This document shows, one piece after another, positions 16,906 to 25,380 of a DNA stretch of 64,000 bases. The stretch covers positions 613,202-677,201 of the forward strand of contig NZ_KB849575.1 in assembly GCF_000368625.1 (NCBI RefSeq). The letters are read 5' to 3'. Positions within the stretch are counted from its first letter, which is position 1; every line of letters begins with the position of its first letter. Origin of the DNA: Acinetobacter schindleri CIP 107287. GTDB taxonomy: Bacteria; Pseudomonadota; Gammaproteobacteria; Pseudomonadales; Moraxellaceae. The notes under the pieces were generated by a model, which was not told the DNA's origin, made no database searches, and saw only the letters and a list, made by a program, of their open reading frames with translations. The translations under genes were made by a program, and so were the position numbers.

Positions 16906-18216
16906 ATGGCTCAGGTGATTTCACTGCAACACAAGCTGATCAAGAATGCTATGTATAGTTCCATTCTGGCGGGTTGTCTGGCCTGGTTGTTATTACTGGG
17001 CATTTCTGGCTATCAGTCTATGCAGATTCATGATGAACTGATGGAAGATATTGCGGAACTGTTACTTGGCGATGTGACTCAGTCCCAAGGTCACAATGTG
17101 GATGATATCAGTGAAGAGTTTGAGATCCAGTATCGACTTTGGCTGGATCAGGACCAGCTAACCACTTCCGAAAATAACAATCTGTTGCAACATCAGTTAC
17201 GTCATCAATCAGGGCTGCACTTTCAGTTTGGAAATGGACAGTTATTACGAACTTTGATAGTTGAAGATAACGGGCTTAAAGTTCAGGTCATACAGCCAGT
17301 ATCCATACGCTTTGAACAAATTTGGAATAGTATTCTGGGTTTTGGTTTAATCCTTCTAATATTATGGCTGGTGAAATGGTTGTTACTACATCTATTGATT
17401 AAGCGTCAGTTAAAGCCACTTAACCGGATTTCACAGGATATTGCCTCTAAGTCCGCCCAGGATCTAAGTCCGGTTCAATCACCCGAACCGCAAATTGCTG
17501 AGCTACAACCCATCGTCAGTCAACTAAACCGGATGCTGGCTCGGGTAGAGCAGTCCTTAAGTGCAGAACAGCGCTTTACTGCAGATGCTTCGCATGAACT
17601 CCGCTCACCCTTATCAGCGATTCAAATGCGCCTGCAGGTGTTAAAACGCAAATATCAGACTCATGAGACATTGTCTCAGGATCTGGCGCAGATTCAGAAA
17701 GATGTCAGTCGTGGTACTCAGATTCTGGAAAACCTCTTGTTACTAGCTCGACTGGACCCTGAACAAAATCATAACCTGCCACAACAAAAGGTGGATTTGC
17801 CTGAGCTTATTCAGGATGCTTTAAAAACACTCACGCCGTTCGTAGAAGAAAAACAGCTGGACCTAAAACTTGAGCTAAATCCTGCTGATATTTCAGGAAA
17901 CACAGAACTCATTTTCAGTTGCCTGCGAAACCTGATCGACAATGCCATCAAATATACGCCGTCTGCAGGTACAATTTTGATCCAGTGCCAGCATCAGGCG
18001 GATAAAATAGAAGTGGTAATTGAGAATTCAGGAGAGGGAATCTCTGAGGAAACTTTACAGCGACTTGGCGAGCGTTTTTATCGCGCTTTGGGCACTAAAA
18101 CCCAAGGATCAGGCCTGGGATTATCTATCTGCCAGAAAATCATGCAATTGCATCATGGTGATATTCAATTTATGGCTTCTGATCTTGGCGGGTTAAAAGT
18201 CGTATTGCGCTTTTAG
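16906..18216 (+). CDS. qseC: Sensor histidine kinase, QseC-like
   Basis: This 436-residue inner-membrane sensor kinase has TM1 (around 15-35), a short periplasmic sensor region (around 36-140), TM2 at ILGFGLILLILWLVKW, a HAMP linker, DHp with the phosphorylated H230 in ASHELRSPLSAIQ, and the ATPase domain with the N box LRNLIDNAIKYTP, then GSGLGLSICQKI. It phosphorylates the response regulator just upstream. The frame is open back to 16861 inside qseB; ATG 16906 gives a clean junction. The signal it senses is not readable from sequence. Confidence 0.92.
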   Translation: MAQVISLQHKLIKNAMYSSILAGCLAWLLLLGISGYQSMQIHDELMEDIAELLLGDVTQSQGHNVDDISEEFEIQYRLWLDQDQLTTSENNNLLQHQLRHQSGLHFQFGNGQLLRTLIVEDNGLKVQVIQPVSIRFEQIWNSILGFGLILLILWLVKWLLLHLLIKRQLKPLNRISQDIASKSAQDLSPVQSPEPQIAELQPIVSQLNRMLARVEQSLSAEQRFTADASHELRSPLSAIQMRLQVLKRKYQTHETLSQDLAQIQKDVSRGTQILENLLLLARLDPEQNHNLPQQKVDLPELIQDALKTLTPFVEEKQLDLKLELNPADISGNTELIFSCLRNLIDNAIKYTPSAGTILIQCQHQADKIEVVIENSGEGISEETLQRLGERFYRALGTKTQGSGLGLSICQKIMQLHHGDIQFMASDLGGLKVVLRF

Positions 18217-18242
18217 ATCTAGAATCAGGAAAGAGACCAAAT

Positions 18243-18276
18243 AAGAAAAAAAGCAGTACGCGCTGATTCATACTGC
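18243..18276 (-). terminator. hemP terminator
   Basis: Read on the minus strand, GCAGTA and TACTGC arms are followed by T7CTT. It lies 37 bases past the hemP stop, which supports hemP as an independently transcribed gene. Confidence 0.75.
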
Positions 18277-18312
18277 TGATGACCACGTTTATTATTGTGT
18301 GAGTTATTTTAT

Positions 18313-18483
18313 TTATTTAGTGAGAATGAGACGATTATTTCGGGTCAAGCGTAGGCGGTATTCTTCACCGGCATGCATGATGCGAATTTCGCGTCCGAGA
18401 GCAAACAGGTTATTTGAATGCAGCATTGGTAATGCATGATGAGCGTCATTGTTACGTGTAAACAGGCTAAAAGGTGCGTTCAT
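18313..18483 (-). CDS. hemP: Hemin uptake protein HemP
   Basis: This 56-residue protein has the family C-terminal pattern (G-R-E-I-R-I...Y-R-L-R-L-T-R-x-N-R-L-I-L-T-K, residues 30-56), close to HemP/HmuP from heme-uptake operons. In Burkholderia and Bradyrhizobium the small protein is an activator of the heme receptor gene. GGAG lies 8 bases before the ATG. An ATG 8 bases upstream stops after two codons and is rejected. A Fur box lies 34 bases upstream and a terminator downstream. No heme receptor or transporter gene is near, so it acts in trans, if at all. Confidence 0.88.
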   Translation of the reverse strand: MNAPFSLFTRNNDAHHALPMLHSNNLFALGREIRIMHAGEEYRLRLTRNNRLILTK

Positions 18484-18516
18484 TCCATCGACTCCGTGGT
18501 ATGTGCTTGGATTGAT

Positions 18517-18535
18517 TTAAATGATAATCATTATC
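18517..18535 (-). promoter_or_regulatory. Fur box upstream of hemP
   Basis: The 19-bp site TTAAATGATAATCATTATC matches 16 of 19 positions of the Fur consensus GATAATGATAATCATTATC. It predicts iron-repressed expression of hemP. Confidence 0.85.
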
Positions 18536-18625
18536 GAATAGAGCTGTCAACGCCTAAATTTTGCAATTCCTAAAAAATCCGCTATCACTTACAATTCGTA
18601 ATATTTCCAGCCAGTTTATCTTCGT

Positions 18626-19525
18626 ATGTCCAAAGCAAATATTCATGTCGCGATTGCCTTGTTATTTCACCAAAATCAGGTTCTGGTTGGCTGGCGGGAA
18701 GCGAAACAGCATCAGGGAAATAAACATGAATTCCCTGGCGGCAAAGTAGAAGAAGGTGAAAAACCGCTGCAAGCCTGCCGTCGTGAGATCCAGGAAGAAG
18801 TCGGTATTGATATCGAGCTTTGGCATTCTTTCGATTTTATTCGTCATGAATATGAAGATGTGATTGTGCATCTGCATTTATTCCATGCCAGTGTAGCTGA
18901 AGCACAGTTAGCCCAGATTCAGCAACCCTGGAAGTGGTATAGCCGCGAGCAGTTACAGCAGCTGAATTTTCCGAAAGCCAATGCGGTGATTTTAGAAAAA
19001 CTGTTATGGCCACAGATGATTAAAATCAGCAGTGATCTGGCAGATCTGCATCAGCTCGACAAAGCGCAAATGCTGTATTGGCGAGTTGACGCCAACGCAG
19101 AACAGGCCGAGAAATTGGCAATCCTGCCGTTAGAAAAATTATCTCAATTGATAATTAATCATGACTTATATCTGCTGCTGGATGAACAACAGCAACAGAG
19201 TATTCAGACTTTACATCTTAAGCAGGCACAGTTGAATCAACTAAGTACCAGTGATCTGGTTATAGGGAAACGCTATATTGCTGCGTGTCATGATCATGCG
19301 TCTACACAACGGGCAGAACAGCTGGGCTGTGAAGCAATTTTTCTGAGTCCTGTGCTTCCAACAGCGACTCATACAGAAGTAGAGCCACTGGGATGGATTA
19401 CCTTTGAGCAGATTGCCAAACAGATTCAGATTCCTGTGTATGCACTTGGTGGAATCAACAAAGAAGATTTGAGTCAGGCTCAATCCCATCATGCCTACGG
19501 GATCGCAGGCATTCGTGGGATATAA
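18626..19525 (+). CDS. mutT: MutT-type Nudix hydrolase fused to a ThiE-like domain
   Basis: The 299 residues split in two. Residues 1-130 are a Nudix domain with the full box GGKVEEGEKPLQACRREI followed by QEEVGID, like MutT 8-oxo-dGTPase, which cleanses oxidised nucleotides. Residues 140-299 resemble thiamine phosphate synthase/TenI: KRYIAACHDHAS, the FLSPVLPTATHTE motif of the family, and IPVYALGGINKEDLSQ. The fusion is known in gammaproteobacteria, but what the second domain does is unclear. No SD is evident before the ATG. Transcription is divergent from hemP. Confidence 0.9.
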   Translation: MSKANIHVAIALLFHQNQVLVGWREAKQHQGNKHEFPGGKVEEGEKPLQACRREIQEEVGIDIELWHSFDFIRHEYEDVIVHLHLFHASVAEAQLAQIQQPWKWYSREQLQQLNFPKANAVILEKLLWPQMIKISSDLADLHQLDKAQMLYWRVDANAEQAEKLAILPLEKLSQLIINHDLYLLLDEQQQQSIQTLHLKQAQLNQLSTSDLVIGKRYIAACHDHASTQRAEQLGCEAIFLSPVLPTATHTEVEPLGWITFEQIAKQIQIPVYALGGINKEDLSQAQSHHAYGIAGIRGI

Positions 19526-19554
19526 GTAAGTTCATTACTAAAAGTAATTATAGC

Positions 19555-20094
19555 TTAAAGAGCGCTTAATGCCTTCTGTGCTTTTTGAATGGTTTGTGGA
19601 TTTTTTTGCAGCTGACCAGCTTTAAGAATCACCTGCCAGAGCTGCTTTTTCATGGCATTACTTTGGGCGTAGCTAAGGCCGCGCTGCGCAAACGCTTGCG
19701 CATTGGCGGGTTTATTCTTGCGATTCGCCAGCATCCCTAAATACAGATAGGTTTCAGGAGACTGCGGTGCCAGTCGCTGCGCCTGGGTGACATAGGCTTC
19801 AGCCTGATCAAACTTTTGTGCTTTATACGCTGTTTGAGTCTGCTGCATCAATTTCTTGAAAGCAGGTAACTGACGGCCATCATCAAACTGCTGTGGTTTA
19901 GGTTTCTGCTGCGGCACGACCACTTTTTGACGTTTGATTTCAGGATGATCATAAGGAGTAATCACTACACCATCAGATTTCTGCACCCGTGGTTTTTCAG
20001 GTGCAGGCTTGGCTGGAGCAGATGGTTCCTGCTGTATGGACTGACAACCGACTAAAGCAACTAAAATTGAACCAATCAGGATTTTTTGAAACAT
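19555..20094 (-). CDS. lpoP: TPR lipoprotein, probable PBP1b activator LpoP
   Basis: The 179 residues start with a lipoprotein signal ending LVALVGC (Cys17), then a proline-rich linker (around 20-80) and a C-terminal TPR region (around 85-175) with FDQAEAYVTQAQRLAPQSPE and TYLYLGMLANRKNKPANAQ. It begins 13 bases after the mrcB stop. In Pseudomonas aeruginosa the TPR lipoprotein next to PBP1b is LpoP, its required activator, and this protein has the same architecture and position. It would sit in the outer membrane and reach through the peptidoglycan. An upstream GTG (20103) is the alternative start. Confidence 0.82.
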   Translation of the reverse strand: MFQKILIGSILVALVGCQSIQQEPSAPAKPAPEKPRVQKSDGVVITPYDHPEIKRQKVVVPQQKPKPQQFDDGRQLPAFKKLMQQTQTAYKAQKFDQAEAYVTQAQRLAPQSPETYLYLGMLANRKNKPANAQAFAQRGLSYAQSNAMKKQLWQVILKAGQLQKNPQTIQKAQKALSAL

Positions 20095-20107
20095 ATATCT
20101 CACTCAA

Positions 20108-22501
20108 TTAGGGTGAATAACTACCGCTTGAGATAATACGTGTATCTTGTAAAGAATCACGTTGGTTTTCCGTTTCAGTTTCTTCAATCCAGATCCCAAT
20201 TTCATCGCTTGGATCGTCAGAACCTTGAGGTTCTTCTGAATCAATCGTATGTGGGGCAGGGGCATAATGCGATGCGCCACAAGCAGTAGCCTGATTTGGC
20301 ATGCTGTGACGAGTCAACGGAATATACATGGCACCTTCACAGCCTTGAGCAGACAAATGACCTGTCGCGCGATCGACCCATTGCCATTGTACCTCACCTG
20401 GTTGATGCAGATTCACTGGCTTCTGGCGTAGCTGCTTCATGACACTGGTCCATACCGGTAGCGCACCAGATGATCCGGTCAAACCAGTAATCTTATTGTC
20501 ATCCAGACCTAACCAGACCACAGCTAGGTAATTACCAGAATAGCCTGCGAACCATGAGTCACGGGTATCATTGGTGGTCCCTGATTTGCCAGCCAGACCA
20601 AGATTGCGTGGCAGGGTACTATAAGCAGATTGACCGGTACCGCTGCTCATGACCTGCTGTAAACCGTTGTTCAGGATATAGGCATAAGCCGGATCAATGG
20701 TTGGCTGAACCGTCAGGCCATAGCGATCGACCAGACGACCATTGGTATCCACCACGGAACGAATAGCTTTGACCGGATATTTAAAACCGCCAGTTGCAAA
20801 ATTGCCATACAGACTCATCACTTCCATAGGTGACATATCTACCGCACCCAGATAAATGGAAGGGTAGGACGGAATATCAGAAGTCACACCAAATTTCTTC
20901 AGGTGATTGATAAAGGTTGACATACCGAATTCCTGCGCCAAACGTACCGCGGACAGGTTATAGGAATTTGCCAGTGCTTGAGACATTGGAACCACACCAT
21001 GTGGGCGGCCACTATAGTTCTTGGGTGTCCAGGTCTTGCCATCAGTTTTAACGCTCAGCTCGCTGTCTTCGATCGGGCTACCCCAATGGTAACGGTTCGA
21101 TTCAATTGCGGTCAGGTAAATCACAGGTTTTAATAACGAACCCACCTGACGCTTGGCATCCAGGGCACGGTTAAAGCCGGTAAAGTCTTGGGTCGAACCA
21201 ACTGCAGCAACCAGTTCACCATTTTCTGGATGAGTGACCAGCACCGCACCTTGCAAATCTTTTAAACGTTTCGGATTTGATCTGCTTAAGTTCGCCACTG
21301 TATTTTTGAAGCTTTGCTGAATACGGGTCTGTGCCAATGGATCCAACGTGGTAAAGATGCGAAGGCCCTGATTAGTAATGTCACCCTCCTGATATTCGGT
21401 ACGCAGCTGACGACGCACAATATCCAGGAAGTCAGGAAAACGTGCCGGACCTAGGGTTGGTTTTGTAATGACATTGAGAGGGCGTGCCTTCTCGGTTTCG
21501 TATTGCTCTTGGGTCAGATAACCCATGACCAGCATATTGTTCAGCACAATATCACGACGTCTTTTCGCCGTTTCAGGGTTACGCCATGGATTGTAGAGGG
21601 AAGGACCTTGTACCAGACCAACTAGAAATGCCTGTTGGGAAATATTTAATTCGCGCAACGGCAGACCAAAATAGAATTGGGACGCCAGACCGTAACCATT
21701 AATAGAATAATTGCCATTCTGGCCTAGATTCACTTCATTTAAATAGGCTTCAAGGATTTCATCCTTGTCATAATGCAATTCAATCAACATCGCCATAAAG
21801 GCTTCATTGACCTTACGTTTTAAGGTACGCTCTGGACTTAAATAGAAGTTTTTGACCAGCTGCTGGGTTAAAGTCGAGCCGCCCTGACGTTTACCACCGG
21901 TAATATTGCTGACCACTGCACGTGCAATCCCGCGCGGGGATACGCCATGATGGTGATAGAAATTACGGTCTTCAGTGGCGATCAGTGCTTCAATCAAAGG
22001 TTTAGGTACTTTATTCAGCTTGATCAGTACCCGGTCTTCATTATGTTGGGGGTAAATCCCGCCAATTAATAAAGGTTCCAAACGGGCAATTCCGGACGTC
22101 GAAGGCTTGGTGGCACTTACGTCATTAATCTCTTCACCATTGAAGCTGACTTTTAAAATCTGCTCAGGCTCAACTCGGTCACCAAAGTCAAAACCACGGG
22201 TATGTACATATAAAGTATCACCAGAAGTCACATAACTTCCGGACTTGGTATAGCTTTCAGCACTCTTATATCCGAGCAGTTTAAGCTCTTCCTGAAGATC
22301 CTGTTGGCTGACAGGTGCATTGACATAGATTTCCATCGGACGTGCAAAGACTTTCGCAGGAATGTCCCAGCGCTGGCCTTCAAATTTGTCACGTACAATA
22401 TTATCCAGACGAATCAGATAGATACTAAAGGCAACAAAGGCTGAAATGACCAAAACGGAAAAGATTAAGGCAATAAACCCCAAACCACGTTCATACTTCA
22501 T
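20108..22501 (-). CDS. mrcB: Penicillin-binding protein 1b, bifunctional
   Basis: This class A PBP polymerises lipid II and cross-links peptidoglycan. Its 797 residues have one N-terminal TM (GFIALIFSVLVISAFVAF), a UB2H-like regulatory domain (around 55-130), the GT51 domain with EDRNFYHHHGVSPRG and GGSTLTQQLVKNF, and the transpeptidase with SLLKPV (active Ser), SYNLS and KSGTTNDT. The tail after residue 740 is acidic and low complexity. The lipoprotein gene 13 bases downstream is its probable activator. A promoter with TTGACA (-35) lies about 165 bases upstream. Confidence 0.96.
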   Translation of the reverse strand: MKYERGLGFIALIFSVLVISAFVAFSIYLIRLDNIVRDKFEGQRWDIPAKVFARPMEIYVNAPVSQQDLQEELKLLGYKSAESYTKSGSYVTSGDTLYVHTRGFDFGDRVEPEQILKVSFNGEEINDVSATKPSTSGIARLEPLLIGGIYPQHNEDRVLIKLNKVPKPLIEALIATEDRNFYHHHGVSPRGIARAVVSNITGGKRQGGSTLTQQLVKNFYLSPERTLKRKVNEAFMAMLIELHYDKDEILEAYLNEVNLGQNGNYSINGYGLASQFYFGLPLRELNISQQAFLVGLVQGPSLYNPWRNPETAKRRRDIVLNNMLVMGYLTQEQYETEKARPLNVITKPTLGPARFPDFLDIVRRQLRTEYQEGDITNQGLRIFTTLDPLAQTRIQQSFKNTVANLSRSNPKRLKDLQGAVLVTHPENGELVAAVGSTQDFTGFNRALDAKRQVGSLLKPVIYLTAIESNRYHWGSPIEDSELSVKTDGKTWTPKNYSGRPHGVVPMSQALANSYNLSAVRLAQEFGMSTFINHLKKFGVTSDIPSYPSIYLGAVDMSPMEVMSLYGNFATGGFKYPVKAIRSVVDTNGRLVDRYGLTVQPTIDPAYAYILNNGLQQVMSSGTGQSAYSTLPRNLGLAGKSGTTNDTRDSWFAGYSGNYLAVVWLGLDDNKITGLTGSSGALPVWTSVMKQLRQKPVNLHQPGEVQWQWVDRATGHLSAQGCEGAMYIPLTRHSMPNQATACGASHYAPAPHTIDSEEPQGSDDPSDEIGIWIEETETENQRDSLQDTRIISSGSYSP

Positions 22502-22643
22502 AAATGATGATAAGCGTCTGTAAAATTCTGCTAATCATGCGAAGCTTTTAGGGAATTTGCAATATTTAAAGAGAAATTGGTTAAAAAATATCAATTAAAA
22601 AATACACTTAGTCTGCATAATATTATTTCTAACTTGCTCTACT

Positions 22644-22696
22644 TATACATAAAAACCAGGGAAAATTGTCAACGAGCCAGAGCTTAATGCTATTAT
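22644..22696. promoter_or_regulatory. Divergent mrcB and nadK promoters with overlapping -35 boxes
   Basis: On the minus strand TTGACA (22672-22667) is followed after 17-19 bases by TGTATAAG for mrcB. On the plus strand TTGTCA (22666-22671) is followed after 19 bases by an extended -10 TGC-TATTAT (22688-22696) for nadK. The two -35 boxes share the same bases, so the two polymerases would compete. Confidence 0.55.
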
Positions 22697-22727
22697 AGGA
22701 GCGATTCGTAGCGGAGCGACGAGACTG

Positions 22728-23630
22728 GTGCTAATTTCACATAAGACATTCCGAAATATCGGGTTAATAGGACGTCCTGATAAATCTTCAGTAGTTGAAA
22801 CCTTATGTCTTATTCATGATCATTTGTTGAACGTGGGCCTGCATCCAGTGTTTGATGCAGATACCGCTGCGCTGGTACCTTATGAAAATACCCAGACAGT
22901 GAGCCGCGCCTTGCTGGGTGAGGTGGTCGATCTGGTCATTGTGGTCGGAGGGGATGGTTCATTGCTGCATGCTGCCCGGGCACTGGTCAAATATAATATT
23001 CCTGTCATCGGTGTGAACCGTGGCCGCTTGGGCTTCCTGACGGATATCAAGCCGACAGAAGTCATCTTCAAGCTGGATCAGGTCCTTAAAGGTGAATTCC
23101 AGCTTGAGCGACGTTTCCTGTTAGAACTGGAAATCCGGTCTAAAGGCGAAATTATCCATGATGCGATTGCCCTGAATGATGTCGTACTTCATTCTGGTAA
23201 ATCCGTGCACATGATCGACTTTGAGCTGAATATTGATGGACAATATGTCTATCGTCAGCATAGTGATGGTCTGATCGTGTCGACACCAACAGGCTCAACT
23301 GCCTATGCACTTTCTGGTGGTGGACCAATTGTACATCCAAGTATGGATGCGATTGTGCTGGTACCCATGCATCCGCATACCCTGTCATCCCGACCGATTG
23401 TGGTTGGAGGACATAGTGAAATAAAGCTGGTGATCCGCAAAAATCGCGTGATGCCGATGGTCAGCGCAGATGGACAGCACAGCATCTCTTTGAATGTGGG
23501 AGATACGGTTCACATTCGTAAACACCCATTTAAACTGCAACTTTTACATCCACCGGGTTATGATTTCTATATGGCGTGTCGGACCAAGCTCGGCTGGAAC
23601 CAAGACTTTGATTATCAGAATCGGGATTAA
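22728..23630 (+). CDS. nadK: NAD kinase
   Basis: NadK makes NADP+ from NAD+ and ATP. The 300 residues include the catalytic VVGGDGSLLHAAR (GGDG, around 65-75), NRGRLGFLTD, ALNDVVLHSG (NE/D motif) and STPTGSTAYALSGGGPIVHP. The start is GTG at 22728, with GGAG 11 bases upstream; no ATG is available before the conserved N-terminus. yeaC follows after 3 bases, so the two form an operon. Confidence 0.95.
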   Translation: MLISHKTFRNIGLIGRPDKSSVVETLCLIHDHLLNVGLHPVFDADTAALVPYENTQTVSRALLGEVVDLVIVVGGDGSLLHAARALVKYNIPVIGVNRGRLGFLTDIKPTEVIFKLDQVLKGEFQLERRFLLELEIRSKGEIIHDAIALNDVVLHSGKSVHMIDFELNIDGQYVYRQHSDGLIVSTPTGSTAYALSGGGPIVHPSMDAIVLVPMHPHTLSSRPIVVGGHSEIKLVIRKNRVMPMVSADGQHSISLNVGDTVHIRKHPFKLQLLHPPGYDFYMACRTKLGWNQDFDYQNRD

Positions 23631-23633
23631 ATC

Positions 23634-23906
23634 ATGAATATTGAACAAATGCTTTCTATGCTCAATCCTGAGATTGTAGACCGACTGCGTACTGCGATTG
23701 AAATTGGTAAATGGCCGAACGGTGTGGCATTGACGGAAGAGCAGCGTCAGACGTGTATGCAAGCCGTATATGCCTGGGAAATTAAACATTTGCCTGAAAC
23801 TGAACGTAGTGGTTATATCGACCGCGGTACCAAAGAAGAAGGTGAAGAGTGTGATGATGATCATTACAAGAATGAATCGGAATTCAGGCCCATTCGTTTC
23901 GTTTAA
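23634..23906 (+). CDS. yeaC: YeaC-family DUF1315 protein
   Basis: A 90-residue cytoplasmic protein of unknown function, recognised by LRTAIEIGKWPNGVALT and QRQTCMQAVYAWE...HLPETERSGYI, the conserved DUF1315 core. The C-terminal end is acidic. It lies 3 bases after nadK, probably translationally coupled, and ends at a bidirectional terminator. Confidence 0.88.
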   Translation: MNIEQMLSMLNPEIVDRLRTAIEIGKWPNGVALTEEQRQTCMQAVYAWEIKHLPETERSGYIDRGTKEEGEECDDDHYKNESEFRPIRFV

Positions 23907-23914
23907 TTGAAACC

Positions 23915-23940
23915 AAAAAGACCACAAACGTGGTCTTTTT
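23915..23940. terminator. Bidirectional terminator between yeaC and ybiB
   Basis: AAAAAGACCAC-aaac-GTGGTCTTTTT is a perfect stem with A- and T-runs on both sides, placed between convergent genes. Confidence 0.9.
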
Positions 23941-23964
23941 AATGTCTGAAATAAATGATTTTGT

Positions 23965-24966
23965 TCAAACCGAAAGACGAGTATTCCAGAGTTCTTTAGC
24001 TTTCTGCATCGCTGCTTCATAGCTCTCACATTTGCCCATGGTATATAGCGCAATACCGATAGTTTCAACCACTGCGGTTTCGCCATACTCATGCGAACGT
24101 TGACCATCCCAGACTTCTTTAAATACGGCCAGATTCAGCTCTTCTTCAATCGGACTGCGATTGTCCGTCAGTTTAGGCAGTTCGTGTTCATACAGTTCGC
24201 CATTCTTGATACCACAAATTAAGGTTTTGGCATCAGGGTTACGTTCAAACTCGCCACCTTCACCTTTAATCACAGCACTATTTTGATAACCGAGCTGAAA
24301 AGCAGCGCGCTGGTGTGAACCACGATAAGCCGGATGGAAAATGGCCTGTAAAGTCGCTTTGGCATTGAATGGATTAATCAGGCGCGCCAATGTATGAATA
24401 GGAGAACGTAAACCCATAACATTCCGCAGTCCGATCAGCTCAGCCAGGATAGGTGAAATCACATCTAAAGGCAGATAAGCAAAATGTCTTTCTTGCAGCT
24501 GCTGTTCGACTTCAACTTCACTGTGGCAAATAGAATAGCCTAAGTATTCTAATACTTGCTCAGTATAAACCCGATTCAAAGTATGCCCAGCTGCACCATG
24601 CATGACAATATTATAACCATGCTTGGCCAAGGTGAGGGCAGACAGGATAAACCATGGGTAATGCTTGCGCTTGCCAGCATAAGATGACCAGTCCAAGTCT
24701 ACATCCAGAGCTTTAAAATTAAGCTGATCTCGGGTTGCCTGAACAAAACCTGCCAGTTCTTCGACGGATTCTTCTTTTACGCGCAGTAGCATCAGGAATG
24801 CACCTAGCTGCACATCCAACACTTCATTTTTCAGGATCATACTAAAAGCTTGATAGGCTTCATCATAACTGAGCGAGCGTGCACCATTCTTTCCTTTACC
24901 AATAATACGAATAAACTGGGCAAAAGGATGTTCAGCATCTTTATAAATATTTCGCTTTGTGGTCAT
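23965..24966 (-). CDS. ybiB: YbiB/TrpD2-type phosphoribosyltransferase-fold protein
   Basis: The 333 residues have the anthranilate phosphoribosyltransferase fold: an N-terminal helical domain (SYDEAYQAFSMIL...DVQLGAFLMLLRVKEESVEE) and a C-terminal alpha/beta domain with MHGAAGHTLNRVYTEQVLE where TrpD has its PRPP loop, and VIKGEGGEFERNPDAKT. E. coli YbiB is a DNA-binding, SOS-linked member without TrpD activity; this protein looks like that group. No trp genes are nearby. The 414-base gap upstream is shared with dctA. Confidence 0.85.
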   Translation of the reverse strand: MTTKRNIYKDAEHPFAQFIRIIGKGKNGARSLSYDEAYQAFSMILKNEVLDVQLGAFLMLLRVKEESVEELAGFVQATRDQLNFKALDVDLDWSSYAGKRKHYPWFILSALTLAKHGYNIVMHGAAGHTLNRVYTEQVLEYLGYSICHSEVEVEQQLQERHFAYLPLDVISPILAELIGLRNVMGLRSPIHTLARLINPFNAKATLQAIFHPAYRGSHQRAAFQLGYQNSAVIKGEGGEFERNPDAKTLICGIKNGELYEHELPKLTDNRSPIEEELNLAVFKEVWDGQRSHEYGETAVVETIGIALYTMGKCESYEAAMQKAKELWNTRLSV

Positions 24967-25380
24967 AGGGATAGATCAATCATGTTCATCAAGTATTGGC
25001 ATATTTTACGCTGATATTGGTATTTCACCTTCTTATTTTGCAGAAGAATTATGGTTTTATAAGACTATAGTCTAAGGAATATTGTTTATTATTTAGACAA
25101 ATTTAACATTTTGGGTTAAACAAAAGTCTAAAAAGCGGTTAAAATTTCTCTTGATTCTTTGTGTTTGCTTCATCTCCTGATCAATGCACTAACTTCTGCT
25201 GAAGAGCGGTGTTCCTGTAATTGTTAAAAGTACATACACAATCTATTTTCAGTATCAGATTAATTTCTTGATACGTAAGCACTTTTTTGTTTAAGGCAAT
25301 GAAGTATTGGATGCTTATTTTCTTAAATAAGTGAAAACTGAATATTGCTTCTTGTTAGAAGTATATTGTGAACTAAGGTC
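24967..25380. other. Divergent ybiB-dctA intergenic region
   Basis: These 414 AT-rich bases hold no credible ORF. A small palindrome GACTATAGTC is visible near 25060. The length suggests a regulated promoter and long leader for dctA, but I could not identify a sigma-54 site or a clear -35/-10 pair. Confidence 0.4.
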
